A stretch of DNA of 64,000 nt from Bretschneidera sinensis (GCA_023935145.1 CM043700.1:69949120-70013119); one strand, 5' to 3'. Shown: positions 46,385-60,940, counted from the stretch's first letter. The notes: a model not told the origin generated them from the letters alone. Program-made: numbers and translations.

Positions 46385-49300
46385 TCTATTGTACAAATAT
46401 TTTACATTTTAACCTCTAAACCCTCTATAACTGATATTGGTTAACCTTAAACATAAATTTTTACTCAAAATTTAAATCAGTGTTTTAAAATGGATTTCTT
46501 TTGTTCCACAATAGACATTAGATAAAAAGTACAAGTACTTCACCCCCATCTCCTCCATTGGACAAACATTTTTCATTTTAACCCCTAAAACTTCTCTATG
46601 TGGTAACAATTAACATAAAATCTAAATTTTTGCATAAAATCCAAACTTGTGTTTTATAACAATTTTGTTTGTTTAGAAACTCACATTCAATAAAAAGAAG
46701 GTGTACGTAACCCTCACATTGCCGATTGGAAAAGTATTTTACATTTTAAACTCTGAAACATCTCTAAATTTGAACGGTTTACTTTGAATTTAATTTTGCA
46801 CAAAAAGCAAACAAGTTTTTTAAAATGGGTTTTGTTTGTTCCACAACTCAAATTCAAACAAAAGATAGAATGTCTACTTACTCCCTGTCACGTTGATTGG
46901 ACCAATATATTATAATTTCACCCTTAAAAGCACTTTGTGTTAACGGTTTAGCTTAAAACTAAACTTTTGTACAAATTGCAAACTAGTGTTTTAAAAAGGA
47001 TTTCTTTTGTTCTGCAAATCGCATTTAAAAAAATGAATATGTATTTAACCCCCGTCTCATAGATTTGACATTTTCCATTTTCACCCCTAAAACCTCTCTA
47101 TGCATTAGTAGATAACGTAAAATCTAAACTTTAGCACAAAATCCAAACCAGTGTTTTAAAATAGATTTGGTTTCTTCCTCAACGCACATTTGACAAAAAG
47201 AATATGTATGTAACCAATTGTTTGTCGATTGGACAAGTTTTTTACATTTTACCCTCTAAAACTTCTATAAGTTTTTACAGTTAACCTTAAATTTCACAAC
47301 ATACAAATCCATGTTTTAGAATGGATTTATTTTGTTTTAGAACATATATTACAAAAAAAGAACGAATAATTAACCCCCGTCTCGTCTATTGGACAAGCAA
47401 TTTTCATTTTCACACCTAAAACCCCTATATGTGGTAACAAATATCGTAAAACCTAAACTTTTACACAAAATCCAAACTACTATTATAAAATTGATTTCTT
47501 TTGTTCAAAAACTCATACTCAATAAAAAGAAGGTGTACCTAACGCTCACCTCATCGATTGGACAAGTATTTTACATTTTAAACTCTAAAACTTATTTAAG
47601 TGTTAACATATCGGCATAAGACTAAACATTTGCACAAATTGCAAACCAAAGTTTTAAAATGGATTTCTTTTGTTCCACCACTAACATTCAACAAAAAAAA
47701 AAACATATACTTAACCCCTGTCTCGTCGATTGGACAAGTATTTTTCATTTTCACCCCTAAAACCTCAACGTGTTAACAGTTCACATTAAACCTCAACTTT
47801 TGCACAAAATCCAAACCAGTGTTTTAAAATTAATTTTGTTTATTCCTTAACTAGCATTTGACCTAAAAAAATATGTATGTAACCCATGGTTTTTCTATTG
47901 GACAAATATTTTACATTTTAACCTCTAAACCCTCTATAAGTGTTAACATATAACCTTAAACATAAACTTTTATACAAAATGCAAATCAGTGTTTTAAAAT
48001 GGATTTCTTTTGTTCCACAACATACATTAGATAAAACGTACAAATACTTCACCCCCATCTCCTCCATTGGAGAAGCATTTTTCTTTTTAATCCCTAAAAA
48101 TTATCTAAGTGGTAACGGTTAACGTAAAATCTAAACTTTTGCACAAAATCCAAACTTTTGTTTTATAATAGATTTCGTTGGTTTAGAAACTCACATTCAA
48201 TAAAAAGAAAGAGTGTGTAACCCTCACCTCGTCAAGTGGACGAGTATTTTACAGTTTAATCTCTAAAACTTCTCTAAGTGTGAACAGTTAACTTTGAACT
48301 TAACTTTTACACAAAATGCAAACTAGTGTCATAAAATGGGGGTTTTTTTTTTTTGTTCCACAACTCATATTCAAACAAAACAAATAAGGTTTATTTAATC
48401 CCCATCTCGTTGATTGGACCAATATATTATAATTTCACCCTTAAAAGTAGTTTGTGTTAATGATTCATCTTAAACCTAAACTTTTTCACAAATTGTAAAC
48501 CAGTGTTTTAAAAAGGATTTCTTTTGCTCAACAAATCACATTCGATAAAAAGAACGTGTATTTAACTCTCGTCTCATCGATTAGACAAATATTTTTCATT
48601 TTCACCCTTAAAACCTCTATGTGTTAACAGTTAACGTAAAACCTAAACTTTTGCACAAATTCCAAACTAAGGTTTTAAAATCAATTTCGATTGTTCCTCA
48701 ACTCAAATTTGACAAAAAGAACATATAGGTAACCAATTGTTCATTGGCTGCACAAGTTTTTTACATTTTAACCTCTAAAACCTCTATAAGTGTTAACGGT
48801 TAACCTTAAATATAAACTTTTGCACAACATGTAAATCAGTGTTTTAGAATGGATTTTCTTTGCTCTAGAACTCACATTATAAATAAATAAATAAATAACG
48901 TATATTTAACCCCTATCTCGTTAATTGGATAAGCAATTTTCATTTTCACCCCGAAAACCTCACTATGTAGTCACAGTTAATGTACAACCAAAACTTTTGA
49001 ACAAATCCAAATTGATGTTTTAAAATTGATTTTATTTGTTCAGAAACTCAAATTCAATAAAAAGAAGGTGTACCTAACTCTCACCTCATCGATTGGACAA
49101 GTATTTTACATTTTAACCTCTGAAACCTCTCCAAGTGTGTGATTAACTTTAAACTTAAACTTTTGCACAAAAATACAAACCGTTATTTTAAAATGGGTTT
49201 TGTTTGTTTCCCAACTCACATTAAAAAAAGAAAAGAACGTCTACTTAACCCCTATCTTGTTGGTTGGATAAGTATATTTTATTTTACCCCTTAGAAGTAC

Positions 49301-51440
49301 TCTATGTGTTAATGGTTAATACAAAACGTAAACTTTTGCACAAGTTCCAAATCAGCGTTTGAAAATTGATTTTTGTTTGTTCCACAACTCAAATTCAAAT
49401 AGAAGAACGTGTATGAAACCCCCGACTCATCAATTCGACAAGTATTTTACATTTTAACCACTAAAAGCTCAATTAGTGTTAACAGTTAATCTTAAACCTA
49501 AACTTTTACACAAAATGCAAACTGGTGTTTTAAAATGGACAAATATTTTTTTTGTTTCACTCCTAAAACCTCTCAATATAGTACGGTTAACATAAACCCA
49601 AAACTTTTTCACAAAATCCAAACTGATGTTTCAAAATGGATTTTGTTTGTTCCAAAACTCAATATAAACAAAATGAAGGGGTACATAACCCTCGACTCGT
49701 TGATCGAACAAGTATCTTACATATTAACCTTTAAAGCCTCTTTGAGTGATAACAATTAATGTTAAACTTAAACTTTTGTAAAAAAATCCAAACTAGTGTT
49801 TTAAAATCAATTTCATTGGTTCCTTAACTCACACTTGACAAAGAATGTGAACGCAACCTATGGTTCGTTGATTGGACAAGTATTTTACGTTTTAACCTTT
49901 AAAACTCCTTTAAGTGTTAACGGTTCGGTTTATGACTAAAATTTGCACAAATTGCAAACCATTGTTTTAAAATGGATTTCTTTTGTTCCACAATTAACAT
50001 TCGATAAAAAAAAAAGCGTGTAATTAACCCACGTCTTGTCGATTGGACAAGTATTTATCATTTTCACCCCTAAAATCTCTCTGTGTTAATAGTTAATGTA
50101 AAACCTAAAATTTTGCGCAAATCAAAACCAATGTTTTAAAATTGATTTTGTTTCTTCCTCAACTAACATTTGACCCCAAAAAAAAAAAAACATATATGTA
50201 ACCCATGGTTCATCTATTGGATAAATATTTTACATTTTAACCTCTATACCTCCTATAAGTCATATTAGTTAACCTTAAACATAAACTTTACCCAAAATTT
50301 AAATCAATGTTTTAAAATGGATTTTTTTGTTCCACAACAGACATTAGATAAAACATATAAGTACTTCACTCCCATCTCCTCCATTGGATAAACAATTTTT
50401 TCATTTTAACCCCTAAAACTTCTCTATGTGGTAACGGTAAATGTAAAATCTAAACTTTTGCACAAAATCCAAACTTATGTGTTATTATATATATTTCGTT
50501 GGTTTAGAAACTCACATTCAATAAAAAGGTGTACGTGATCCTCACCTCGTCGATTGGATAAGTATTTTACATTTTAACATTTGAAACCTCTCTAAGTTTG
50601 AACGGTTTACTTGGAACTTCAAATTTTGCACAAAATGCAAACAAGTGTTTTAAAATGGGTCTTTAGTTCCATAACTCAAATTCAAACAAAAAAGAAGAAC
50701 GTCTACTTAATCCTCATCTTGTTGACTAGACTAATATATTATAATTTCACCCTTAAAAGAACTATGTGTTAACGGTTTAGCTTAAACCTAAACTTTTGCA
50801 CAAATAGTAAACCAGGGTTCTAAAAAGGATTTCTTTTGTTTTAAAATCTCATTCGATAAAAATAACATTAATTTAATCCCCGTATCATCGATTGGACAAG
50901 TATTTTTCATTTTCACCCTTAAAACCTCTCAATGTGTTAACAGTTAACGTAAAACCTAAACTTTTGCCCAAAATCCAAACCAGTTTTTTAAATCGATTTC
51001 ATTTGTTGCTCAACTCGTATTTGAAAAAAAAAGAACATGTATGTAACCAATTGTTCATCCTTTGGACAAATTTTTTACATTTAAACCTTTATAAGTGTTA
51101 ATGGTTAACCTTAAATATAAATTTTTTCACTACATGCAAATCAGTGTTTTAGAATGGATTTCTTTTGCTCCAGAACTCACATTACCAAAAAAAAAAAAAA
51201 AAAAAAAAAAAAACATATACTTCACCCCCATCTCGTCAATTGGACAAGCAATTTTCATTTTCACCCTTAAAACCTCTCAATGTATTAACAGTTAATGTAA
51301 AACCTAAACGTTTGCATAAAATCCAAACCAGTGTTTTAAATTGATTTCGTTTGTTTCTCAACTCGTATTTGACAAATAGAACATGTATGCAACCAATTTT
51401 TCATCCTTTGGACAAAGTTTTACGTTTAAACCTGTAAACC
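46385..51440 (-). repeat. 168-bp satellite, inverted block, right part (about 30 monomers)
   Basis: Continuation of the block broken by Copia-2. Monomers are in minus orientation up to about 51440. A variant monomer (TTCTATTGGACAAATATTTTAC plus CTCTAAACCCTCTATAA) recurs at about 46386, 47895 and 50212, giving spacings of about 1505 and 2317 bp. A poly-A run of about 25 lies at 51186-51212, in the A-rich part of a monomer. Confidence 0.95.
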
Positions 51441-54400
51441 CTTCACACTTAGAGAGGAAATCCAGTCTAGATCCCTGATTTTTAGGTTATGCAAAAGCTT
51501 AAATTTAAGGTTAACCGTTAACACTTATAAAGGTTTTATAGATTAAAATATAAAAAACTTGTCCAATTGACAAAAAATTGGTTATATACATGTTCTTTTT
51601 TTCAAATGTGAGTTAAGAAACAAACGAAATCGATTATAAAACACTGGTTTTGATTTTGTGCAAAAGTTTAGGTTTTACATTAGTTTGTTCACAGTTAGAG
51701 AGGTTTTAGATATTAAAATGTAAAATACTTATCCAATCAACGAGGGGAGAGACACTTTCTCTTTACTGAATGTGAGTTTCTAAACAAACAAAATCTATTA
51801 TAACACACAAGTTTGGATTTTGTGCAAAAGTTTAAATTTTACGTTAACCATTGCCGCATAGAGAAGTTTTTGGGAATAAAATGACAAAATGCTTGTCCAA
51901 TGGAGGAGATGGGGTGAATTACTTCTACATTTTATCAAATGTCTATTGTGAAACAAAATAAATCCATTTCAAAACACCGATTTAAATTTTGGGTAAAAGT
52001 TTATGTTTAAGGTTATCCAATATCACTTATAGAGGGTTTAGAGGTTAAAATGTAAAATATTTGTCCAATAGACGAACCATGGGTTACATATATGTTTTTT
52101 GTTTTTTTTTTTTGTCAAATATTAGTTCAGGGAGAAACAAAATCAATTTTAAAACACTGGTTTGGAATTTGTGCAAAAGCTTAGGTTTTACGTTAACTAA
52201 TAACACATAGAACTTTTAGGGGCGAAAATGATAAATACTTGTCTGATCGACGAGACAGGGGTTAAGTACACGCTCTTTTGTCGAAAGTTAGTTGTGGAAC
52301 AAAAGAAATCTATTTTAAAACTCTGGTTTGCAATCTGTACAAATGTTTAGTCTTACACCAAACCATTAACACTTATAGAAGTTTTAAAGGTTAAAATGTG
52401 AAATACTTATCCAATTGTTGAACCATGGGTTATGAAGACATTCCTTGTCAAATGTAAGCTGAGGAACCAACGAAATCTATTTTAAGACACCAGTTTGGAT
52501 TTTATACAAAACTTTAAGTTTAAGTTTAATCATTCTCACTTGGAGAGGTTTTAGAGGTAAAAATGTAAGATACTTGTCCTATCGAAGAGATGATGGTCAC
52601 GTACAACTTCATTTTGTTTATTTTTAGTTTTGGAGCAAATAAAATTCATTTTAAAAGATTAGTTTGAATTTTGTGCAAAAGTTTAGGGTTTACGTTAATC
52701 ATTCCACATAGAGAGGTTTTAGGAGTGAAAATAAAAAAATACTCGACCATTTTAAAACATCGGTTTGCATTTTGTGGAAAAGTTTAGGTTTAAGGTTAAT
52801 TTTTAACACTTATAGATGTATTAGTGGTTAAAATGTACAATACTTGTCAAATCAATGAGTCAGGGGTTTCGTACCCGTTCTTCTTTATGGAGTTTGAGTT
52901 GTGGAACAAACAAAATCAGTTTTCTAACATCGATTTGGAACTTGTGCAAAAATTTACGTTTTGCTTTAACTGTTAAAACATAGATTTCATCTACAAGGAA
53001 AATATAATATACTTATCCAACCAACAAGATAAGGGTTAAGTAGACGTTTTTGTTTAATGTGAGTTTGGAAACAGGAAAACCCTATTTTAAAACACTAGTT
53101 TGTATTTTGTGAAAAAGTTCAAGTTTAAAATTCATCGTTCACACTTAGAGAGATTTCAGAAGTTAAAATATAAAATATTTGTCTAATCAATAAGATGAGG
53201 GTTAGGTACACCTTTTTTTTTATTGAATATGAATTTTTGAACAAACAAAATTCATTTTCAAAACACCAGTTTGGATTTTGTGTAAAAGTTTATGTTTTAT
53301 GTTAACCATTACCAAATAGAGAGGTTTTAGGGGTGAAAATGAAAAATATTTATCCAATAGACGAGATTTGAGTTAAGTATACGTTCTTTTTTTTCTTTTT
53401 TTCTTTTTTTTTTTTTGTAATGTGAGTTCTGGAAGAAAGAAATCCATTCAAAAACCCTGATTTGCATGTTGTGCAAAAGTTTAAATTTAAGGTTAGCCGT
53501 TAACATTTGTAGAGGTTTTAGCACTTAAAATGTTAAAAACTTGTCCAATCGATGATCAATTAGTTATATACATGTTCTTTTTATCAAATGTGAGTTTAGA
53601 AACGATCAAAATTGATTTTAAAACACTAATTTGGATTTTGTGCAAAAGATAAGGTTTTACATTAATTGTTAACACATAGAAAGGTTTTAGGGGTAAAAAT
53701 GAAAAATAATTGTCTAATCGATGAGACGAGGGTTAAATACATTTTCATTTTATCGAATGCAATTTGTAGAAGAAAATATATCCTTTTTAAAACACTAGTT
53801 TGCAATTTTTGAAAACAAGTTTAGGTTTATGTTGAACCATTAGCATTGCTTTTTAGGGTGAAATTATAATATATTGGTCCAATCACGACACAAGGATTAA
53901 GAAGACGTTCTTGTTTTTCTTTGAATTTGAGTTGTAGAACAAACGAAACCCATTTTAAAACACTTGTTTGCGTTTTGTGCAAAAGTTTAAGTTAAAGTTA
54001 ACAGTTCACACTTAGAGAGGTTTTAGATGTTAAAATGTAAAACACTTATCCAATCGATGAGGTCAGGGTCACGTACACCTTCTTTTTATTGAATATGAGT
54101 TTCTAAACAAAAGAAATCTATTACAACACACAAGTTTGGATTTTGTGCAAAATATTAGATTTTACGTTAATCGTTACCAAACAAAGAAGTTTTAGGGGTT
54201 AAAATGACAAAATGCTTGTCCAATGGAGGAGATGGGGGTGAAGTAATTGTACGTTTTATCTGATGTCTCTTGTGGAATAAAAGAAATCCATTTTAAAACA
54301 CCGATTTAAATTTTGGGTAAAAGTTTATGTTTAAGGTTAACCAATGTCACTTATAGAGGGTTTAGAGGTTAAAGTATAAAATATTTGTCCAGTAGACGAA

Positions 54401-57085
54401 CCATAGGTTACATACAAATTTTTTTTTTTTTTTTGATCAAATGTTAGTTGAGGAAGAAACAAAATCAATTTTAAAACATTGGTTTGGATTTTGTGCAAAA
54501 ATTTAGGTTTTACATTAACTAATAACACAGAGAGGTTTTAGGAGTGAAAATGATAAATACTTGTCCAATCGACGAGACATGGGTTAAGTGCACGCTCTTT
54601 TTGTCGAATGTTAGTTGTGGAACAAAAAAAATCCATTTTAAAACTATGGTTTGCAATTTGTGCAAATGTTTAGCCTTAAGACAAACCATTAATAGTTAAA
54701 GAAGTTTTAGAGGTTAAAATCTAAAATACTTATCCAATTGACGAACCATGGGTTATATAGACATTCCTTGTCAAATGTAAGCTGAGGAAACAACAAAATC
54801 TATTTTAAAACACCAGTTTAGATTTTATGCAAAACTTTAAGTTTAAGATTAATCGTTCTCACTTGGAGAGGTTTTAGAGGTTAAAATGTAAGATACTTGT
54901 CCGATCGAAGAGCCGAGGGTTACATACACCTTCATTTTGTTTATTTTGAGTTTTAGAACAAACAAAATACATCTTAAAAGATTAGTTTGGATTTTTGCAA
55001 AAGTTTAGGGTTTACATTAATCGTTACCATATAGAGAGGTTTTAGGAGTGAATAAAAGATGCTTGTCCATTTTAAAACATTGGTTTACATTTTGTGCAAA
55101 AGTTTAGGTTTAAGGTTAATTGTTAATACTTATAAAGGTTTTAGTGGTTAAAATATAAAATATTTGTCGAATCGATGAGCCCTGGGGTTTCGTACACGTT
55201 TTTTTTTTTATTCAATTTGAGTTGTGGAACAAACAAAACTCATTTTAAAACACTTGTTTGTCTTTTATGCAAAAGTTTAAGTTTAAAGTTAACTGTTCAA
55301 ACTTAGAGAGGTTTCCGATGTTAAAATGTATAATACTTATCCAATCGACCAAGTGAGGGTTAGGTACACATTCTTTTTATTGAATGTGAGTTTCTAAACA
55401 AACGAAATCTATTATAACTCACAAGTTCGGATTTTGTGCAAAAGTTTAGATTTTACGTTAACCGTTACCACATAGAAATTTTAAAGGTTAAAATGAAAAA
55501 ATGATCGTCCAATAGAGGAGATGGGGGCGAAGTACTTGTACCTTTTATCTAATGTCTGTTGTTAAACAAAAGATATCCATTTTAAAACAATGATTTGCAA
55601 TTTTTGTAAACGTTTATATTTAAGGTTAACCGTTAACACTTATAGAGGGTTTAGAGGTTAAAATGTAAAATATTTGTCCAATAGACGAACCATGGGTTAC
55701 ATACATTTTTTTTTTCAAATGTTAGTTGACGAAGAAACAAAATCAATTTTAAAACACTGGTTTCGATTTTGTGAAAAGTTTAGGTTTTACGTTAACTATT
55801 AACATAGAGAGGTTTTATGGGTGAAAATGATAAATACTTGTCCAATCGACGAGGCAGGGGTTAAGTACAAGCTTTTTTGTCAAATGTTAGCCGTGGAGCA
55901 AAAGAAATCCATTTTAAAACCTTGGTTTGTAATTTGTGAAAATATTTAGTCTTAATTTGAACCATTAACACCTAAAGAAGTTCTAGAGGTTAAAAAATAA
56001 AATACTTGTTTAATCAACGAACCACAGTTTAGATACACAATCTTTATCAAATGTGAGTTGAGGAACCAACGAAATTGATTTTAAAACACTGGTTTGGATT
56101 TTGTGAAAAAGATTAAGTTTAATATTAATCGTTCTCACTTATAGAGGTCTTAGAAGTTAAAATGTAAGATACTTGTCTGATCGACGAGCCGAGGGTTACG
56201 TACACTTTCATTTTGTTTATTTTGAGTTTTGGAACAAACGAAATCCATTTTAAAACATTAGTTTGGATTTGGTGCAAAAGTTTTGGGTTTACGTTAACCG
56301 TACTATATAGAGAGGTCTTAGGAGGGAAGCAAAAAAATGTTTGTCCATTTTAAAACATCGAACTGCATTTTGTACAAAATTTTATGTTTAAAGTTAATTA
56401 CTAACACTTATAGAGGTTTTAGTGGTTAAAATATAAAATACTTGTCGAATCGATGAGTCAGGGATTTCACACACGTTCTTCTAGTTGAATTTGAGTTGTG
56501 GAACAAACAAAACCAATTTTCAAACACTAATTTGAAACTTGTGCAAATGTTTACGTTTTGCGTTAACCGTTAACAAATAGAGTACTTCTAATGGGGGAAA
56601 TAAAATATACTTATCCAACCATCGAGATGGGGATTAAGTTGACTTTCTTTTTTTTAATGTGAGTTGGAAAACAAACAAACCCATTTTAAAAATCAGTTTG
56701 CATTTTGTACAAAAGTTTAAGTTTAAAGTTAATCGCTCACATTTAGAGAGGTTTCAAAAGTTATAATATAAAATATTTATCCAATAGACGAGGTGAAAGT
56801 TACATACTATCTTTTTATTGAATGTGAGTTTCTAAACAAACAAAATCTATTATAAATCATAAGTTTGAATTTTGTGCAAAAGTTTAAATTTTACGTTAAC
56901 CGTTACTACATAGAGAAGTTCTAGACGTTAAAATGAAAAATATTTGTCCAATGGAGAAGATAAAGGTGAAATACTTGTACATTTTATCTAATGTGTGTTG
57001 TGGAACAAATAAAATCCATTTTAAAATACCGATTTGTATTTTGTGTAAAAGTTCATGTTTAAGGTTAACCGTTAACATTTATGAA
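51441..57085 (+). repeat. 168-bp satellite, plus-oriented block 2 (about 33 monomers)
   Basis: Orientation returns to plus within a scrambled monomer at 51441-51475. The block runs to about 57085, where the last monomer (GGTTAACCGTTAACATTTATG) gives way to unique DNA. Marker monomers at about 52025, 54350 and 55665 are spaced about 2325 and 1315 bp apart. Confidence 0.95.
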
Positions 57086-58491
57086 GTGTTTAAGAGCATA
57101 TGTTTTATGAAAATTGATCTGTAAATGCTTTAATGCTTTAGATTCAATACTATACTGATAGAAGTTTACATTTGTTTTTTATCAGAAGTGGAAGTTTACA
57201 TCTGTGAATTTTATTGTTTTAAATTTTTACTCTCAGCAAGGACTACCTTTCATATGACATCAAAAAAATATATATATTAGCTACACTATTTTTAATGATT
57301 GGTTTTATGATAATGAGATGCCACCTCTAATTAAGGATGCCAACAGAGAAAGTAAACCACCCGACATCATTCATAGAGTGAGAAGCAACCATTTGCTTAC
57401 AGGATCAACACACCAACTCAACTATGGATCAAGAAATATGAAAAGTTCTACTTTTTAGTTTAAAACGAAAGCATCATGGATCACTTTTACACAAAGGCTT
57501 TTCGTATGAGATGTAAAGATACAGAGTATGTCAAAGAAACTACTAAAATTGATTTTCTCTTTCTTTCCCTACAAGATTGAACAAAAAAGGAGATATAATC
57601 AATTTAAATCTGATCTTTTATATCTCAATACCAATAACATATCCATGGAGATGGAGGAATCTCCTACCAGGCTACCCTAGTGAAATTTTGAGCTAAAGAT
57701 TAGAAATTTGAGGCTTATTCAGCCTTTCGAATTTCAGATTGTGAGCAAGAGGACTCAATTCTGTGACCTGCAAAACATTTTCCTCTCTCCATCCCACAAA
57801 AAGGACAAAAAAATAGAAAGAAAAAAATAAACAGAGGGAAAAGAGAGAAGAAACTGCTAAAGCCATAAAATAAATTTGCAAGATGTGCCACCGAGAAAGA
57901 GGGTACTAAAGAAAACAGCAAGGGAAGATAGATAATGACACAACGGTACCCTTCGCTAACTGGTGTATGTCTTCATCCCAGTGTATCTTCTCTTACGCTG
58001 TCAAATCGGTACCTCCAAAATCATTTTGAAAAGATTGGCTAGGACTTCAAGTTCCACGATTTCCGACTTAGTAGAGTTTCAGCATTATGTATGTACAATT
58101 GAATAAAGAACAATCCTAAAACAGGCATTGCTTTCCTTACTCAGAATTCATTGTCTCATCACTTTACTACTTCCTGAAGTCCAAACAGTCCCTGTGCAGT
58201 GTAATCCCCTGCTTGTATTTCTCTTTCTAAGAGCAGCTTCTAACTTTCTTCAGTTTTTGCAATGTTCTAACAACAGCTTCCAACATTGTAGGTTTTCTAT
58301 TAATAGATAGTATATCTTTTTTCTAGAAATCATCACTTCAACAGTGGACCTCAACTTAAACGCTAGAGATCCTTATATATATCAAAACTCACTTTGACAA
58401 AAATCTCTAAGCTTGTTCATTGATGAACTCCAGTAGTCTCCATCTATCCATCCAGGAATAAAATCTCAATGCCAAAATGGAATCAAGAATT
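57086..58491. other. Unique AT-rich DNA, possible 3' flank of the cis-prenyltransferase gene
   Basis: No gene recognised. Being directly downstream of the cis-prenyltransferase stop codon (minus strand), 58100-58491 may be 3' untranslated sequence. The phenylalanine-rich frames near 57700-57920 are translations of A/T tracts and show no domain. Confidence 0.45.
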
Positions 58492-58744
58492 TCATCCACC
58501 ATAACGTCTTTGCCTTTGCGGAAAGGATAGCAGTGCCTCTTAACAATTCAGCTTCTCCAAAATCAGGCCAAAGTGATTGTGAAAAGAATAATTCAGTGTA
58601 GGGTAATTGCCACAACATGAAATTGCTGACTCTAAGCTCACCACTGGTCCGTATTAGTAGATCAGGGTAGGGGAACTCTGTACAGCTTGTCCCTAGTTCC
58701 TCTTCAATTAAAGACTCGCTGACCTCACTGGGTTGAATAAGTCC

Positions 58745-58977
58745 TGTTAAAAGATATTTCCTATTCTTACTGGAATATTAGCTTCCTAGTTTCATATGTA
58801 TTAGTTTCCTAATTAGTTTAGTTTCCTGTTTTATTATAAACCCTATGTTTCCTATTTCTATTAGGTTTTATATTCTTAGCCTATATATAGGCTTGTATTC
58901 GTCTTTCACAATAACTTTAAGAATATACATCAATAATACAAGAGTTTCTTCTCCAATCACTCTTTATTTTTCTAACA
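58745..58977 (+). repeat. 5' LTR of the young element
   Basis: Contains a palindromic TATA-type CCTATATATAGG (58880-58891). It has G where the 3' LTR has C within TTACTG/CAATATTAG; the rest appears identical. Confidence 0.95.
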
Positions 58978-58989
58978 TGGTATCAGAGC
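58978..58989 (+). other. Primer binding site of the young element
   Basis: TGGTATCAGAGC directly after the LTR end, complementary to the initiator methionine tRNA. Confidence 0.95.
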
Positions 58990-59050
58990 TATTGATCTTA
59001 TTTTGAGAGTCGTATTTTGAGCTTCTGCAATTTTGGCGGGCGGCTTAATG

Positions 59051-59097
59051 CCGCTCGCCCGGACATAACCTCATACCGCTCGCCCGAACATAACATC
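59051..59097 (+). repeat. Duplicated CCGCTCGCCCG-ACATAAC motif
   Basis: Two direct copies about 29 bp apart, just after a GCGGGCGGC run, in the leader of the element. GC-rich and unlike the surrounding AT-rich DNA; possibly a packaging or dimerisation structure, which is inference only. Confidence 0.7.
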
Positions 59098-59681
59098 TTT
59101 TTCCTTCTTGTTATATATTATTATAATCTTTACCAAATAATCACCCGTGAGTCAGCAACAGCAGCATTAGCATCACCACACCAACCCCTGCTGAATCTTC
59201 ACCTTCACCCCATTGGCACCTGCAGCAGCACACCTCAAACCCCTGCCCTCCCTCTCTCTCAAACTTCTGCCCTCGCTTTCTCTCTCAGCACTCCTCAAAT
59301 TCGCCATAACAGACTCTTATTGGAGAGAGAGAAGGAGAGAGGGAGAGTGAAATTATTCTGATTTTTGTAAGGAAGAAACTATACGCAATCAATCAATCAG
59401 ATCAAGATGCAGCCGACTAACGGTCCTGATCTGAGCAACCCACCGAAGCAGTGGCAGCTATGCAGTACCCAGCTGCTTCTATGGCGATGATACAGCAGCA
59501 CCTCCTCCTCCTCCTGTTTCACCTACATCACCCCCACCATCACCACAACCGCCGGGGAGTTCACCTCCACCTTCAGCATAACTGCCACCTCTCTCCCATC
59601 TGGTAAGAGCCCTTTAAACACAACCAAATCAGTAGCAGCATCACCAGAGCAGCATCAGCATCCCCCCACGCACATACCATT

Positions 59682-60092
59682 ATGCCTTCTTTAAACCCAG
59701 CCTACATGACTCACGCCGACGTTGCTGTTTTGCCCAGCCTTCAATCCACAAATCACGCTGATGTCAGAGCACCCACCAACCCTCCTATGCCCCACGACGT
59801 CACTATCTTTACCAGCCTTCAAACCCCAAGCCATGCTGATGTCAGCGCACCCCCCTGCACTTATCCATCACTTCATCCCACTTACCCGGTTTACCTAGCC
59901 ACTAATCAAACTACAATGCAGCCCTGTCCCACGAACCCAACAACCATTAAAACCCCCACCAAAATTCCCAATAACCCACCTATGCCCCTATTCCACCAGA
60001 CCCCTCTCCAACCCCACCTTCAACTCAATCCCCACCCCCGCAATCCCCTCCTCCGGCCACACTATCTCCACTGCCACCTCAACAACCTGTGA
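59682..60092 (+). other. Proline/histidine-rich open frame in the young element
   Basis: 136 codons of low-complexity composition with two or three repeats of a Ser/Asn-HADV phrase (THADV, NHADV, SHADV). No known domain. It may be the remnant of a gag proline-rich region or simply low-complexity filler. I would not call it a gene. Confidence 0.3.
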
Positions 60093-60419
60093 CTTCACCA
60101 ACACGTGTAACAACTCAAGCGCAGGGTGCATCTGCAACACCACCATCACCATCTCAAGGAGCCATTGACTCCCAAGTCACTTCTCAACAAACATCATCAT
60201 CTCGTGCACCAATTCAAACACCATCACCATCTCGTGGAGCCACTGAATCCTAGGTCACCTCTCAGCAAGCATCACTAGCACGTGTAACAACTCAAGCGCA
60301 GGCTACATATGCAGCACCACCATCACCATCTCAGGGAGCCATTGACTCCCAAGTCACCTCTCAGCAAGCATCACCATATTGTGCAACAACTCAAACACGA
60401 GCTGCATCTATTCCACCAT

Positions 60420-60940
60420 CACCATCTTGCGGAACCGCCGAATCCCAAGTCACATTTCAACAAGCATCACCAGCAGCATCACCAGCAGCAGCAAGTTATC
60501 ACCCCGTGATTTCGCTCCGGGTCCTGCCAAGTCATCACCCATGATTCTCTCAGCATCATCAGCAGCAGCATCAGCATCAACAGCATTAGCATCAGCATCA
60601 TCAGCATCAACAACAACTCAAACACGAGCTGCATCTATTCCACCATCACCATCTTGTGGAACCGCCGAATCCCAAGTCACATTTCAACAAGCATAACCAG
60701 CAGCATCATCAGCATCAGCAACAACAGCAAGTTATCACCCCGTGATTCCGCTCCGGGTCCTGCCAAGTCATCACCCATGATTCTCTCAGCATCATCAGCA
60801 GCAGCATCACCATCAGCATCAACAGCATCACCATCAGCACCATCAGCATCAACAGCAGCAGCATCATCAGCAGCAACATCATCAGCAGCAGCAGCATCAG
60901 CAGCAGCAGCATCAGCATCAGCATCAGCAGAGGCAACAAG
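60420..60940 (+). repeat. Tandem 230-bp duplication and CAG/CAT trinucleotide tracts
   Basis: The block from CCATCTTG-GGAACCGCCGAAT through TTCTCTCAGCATCATCAGCA occurs twice (about 60420-60655 and 60648-60895). It is followed by long CAG/CAT runs to 60940. A CCGTGATT-CGCTCCGGG motif occurs near 60505, 60740, 60945 and 60985. Confidence 0.9.

Noticed and set aside
60715..60939. Methionine/leucine-only frame on the minus strand
   Set aside because: Pure translation of the CAG/CAT trinucleotide tract on the opposite strand.
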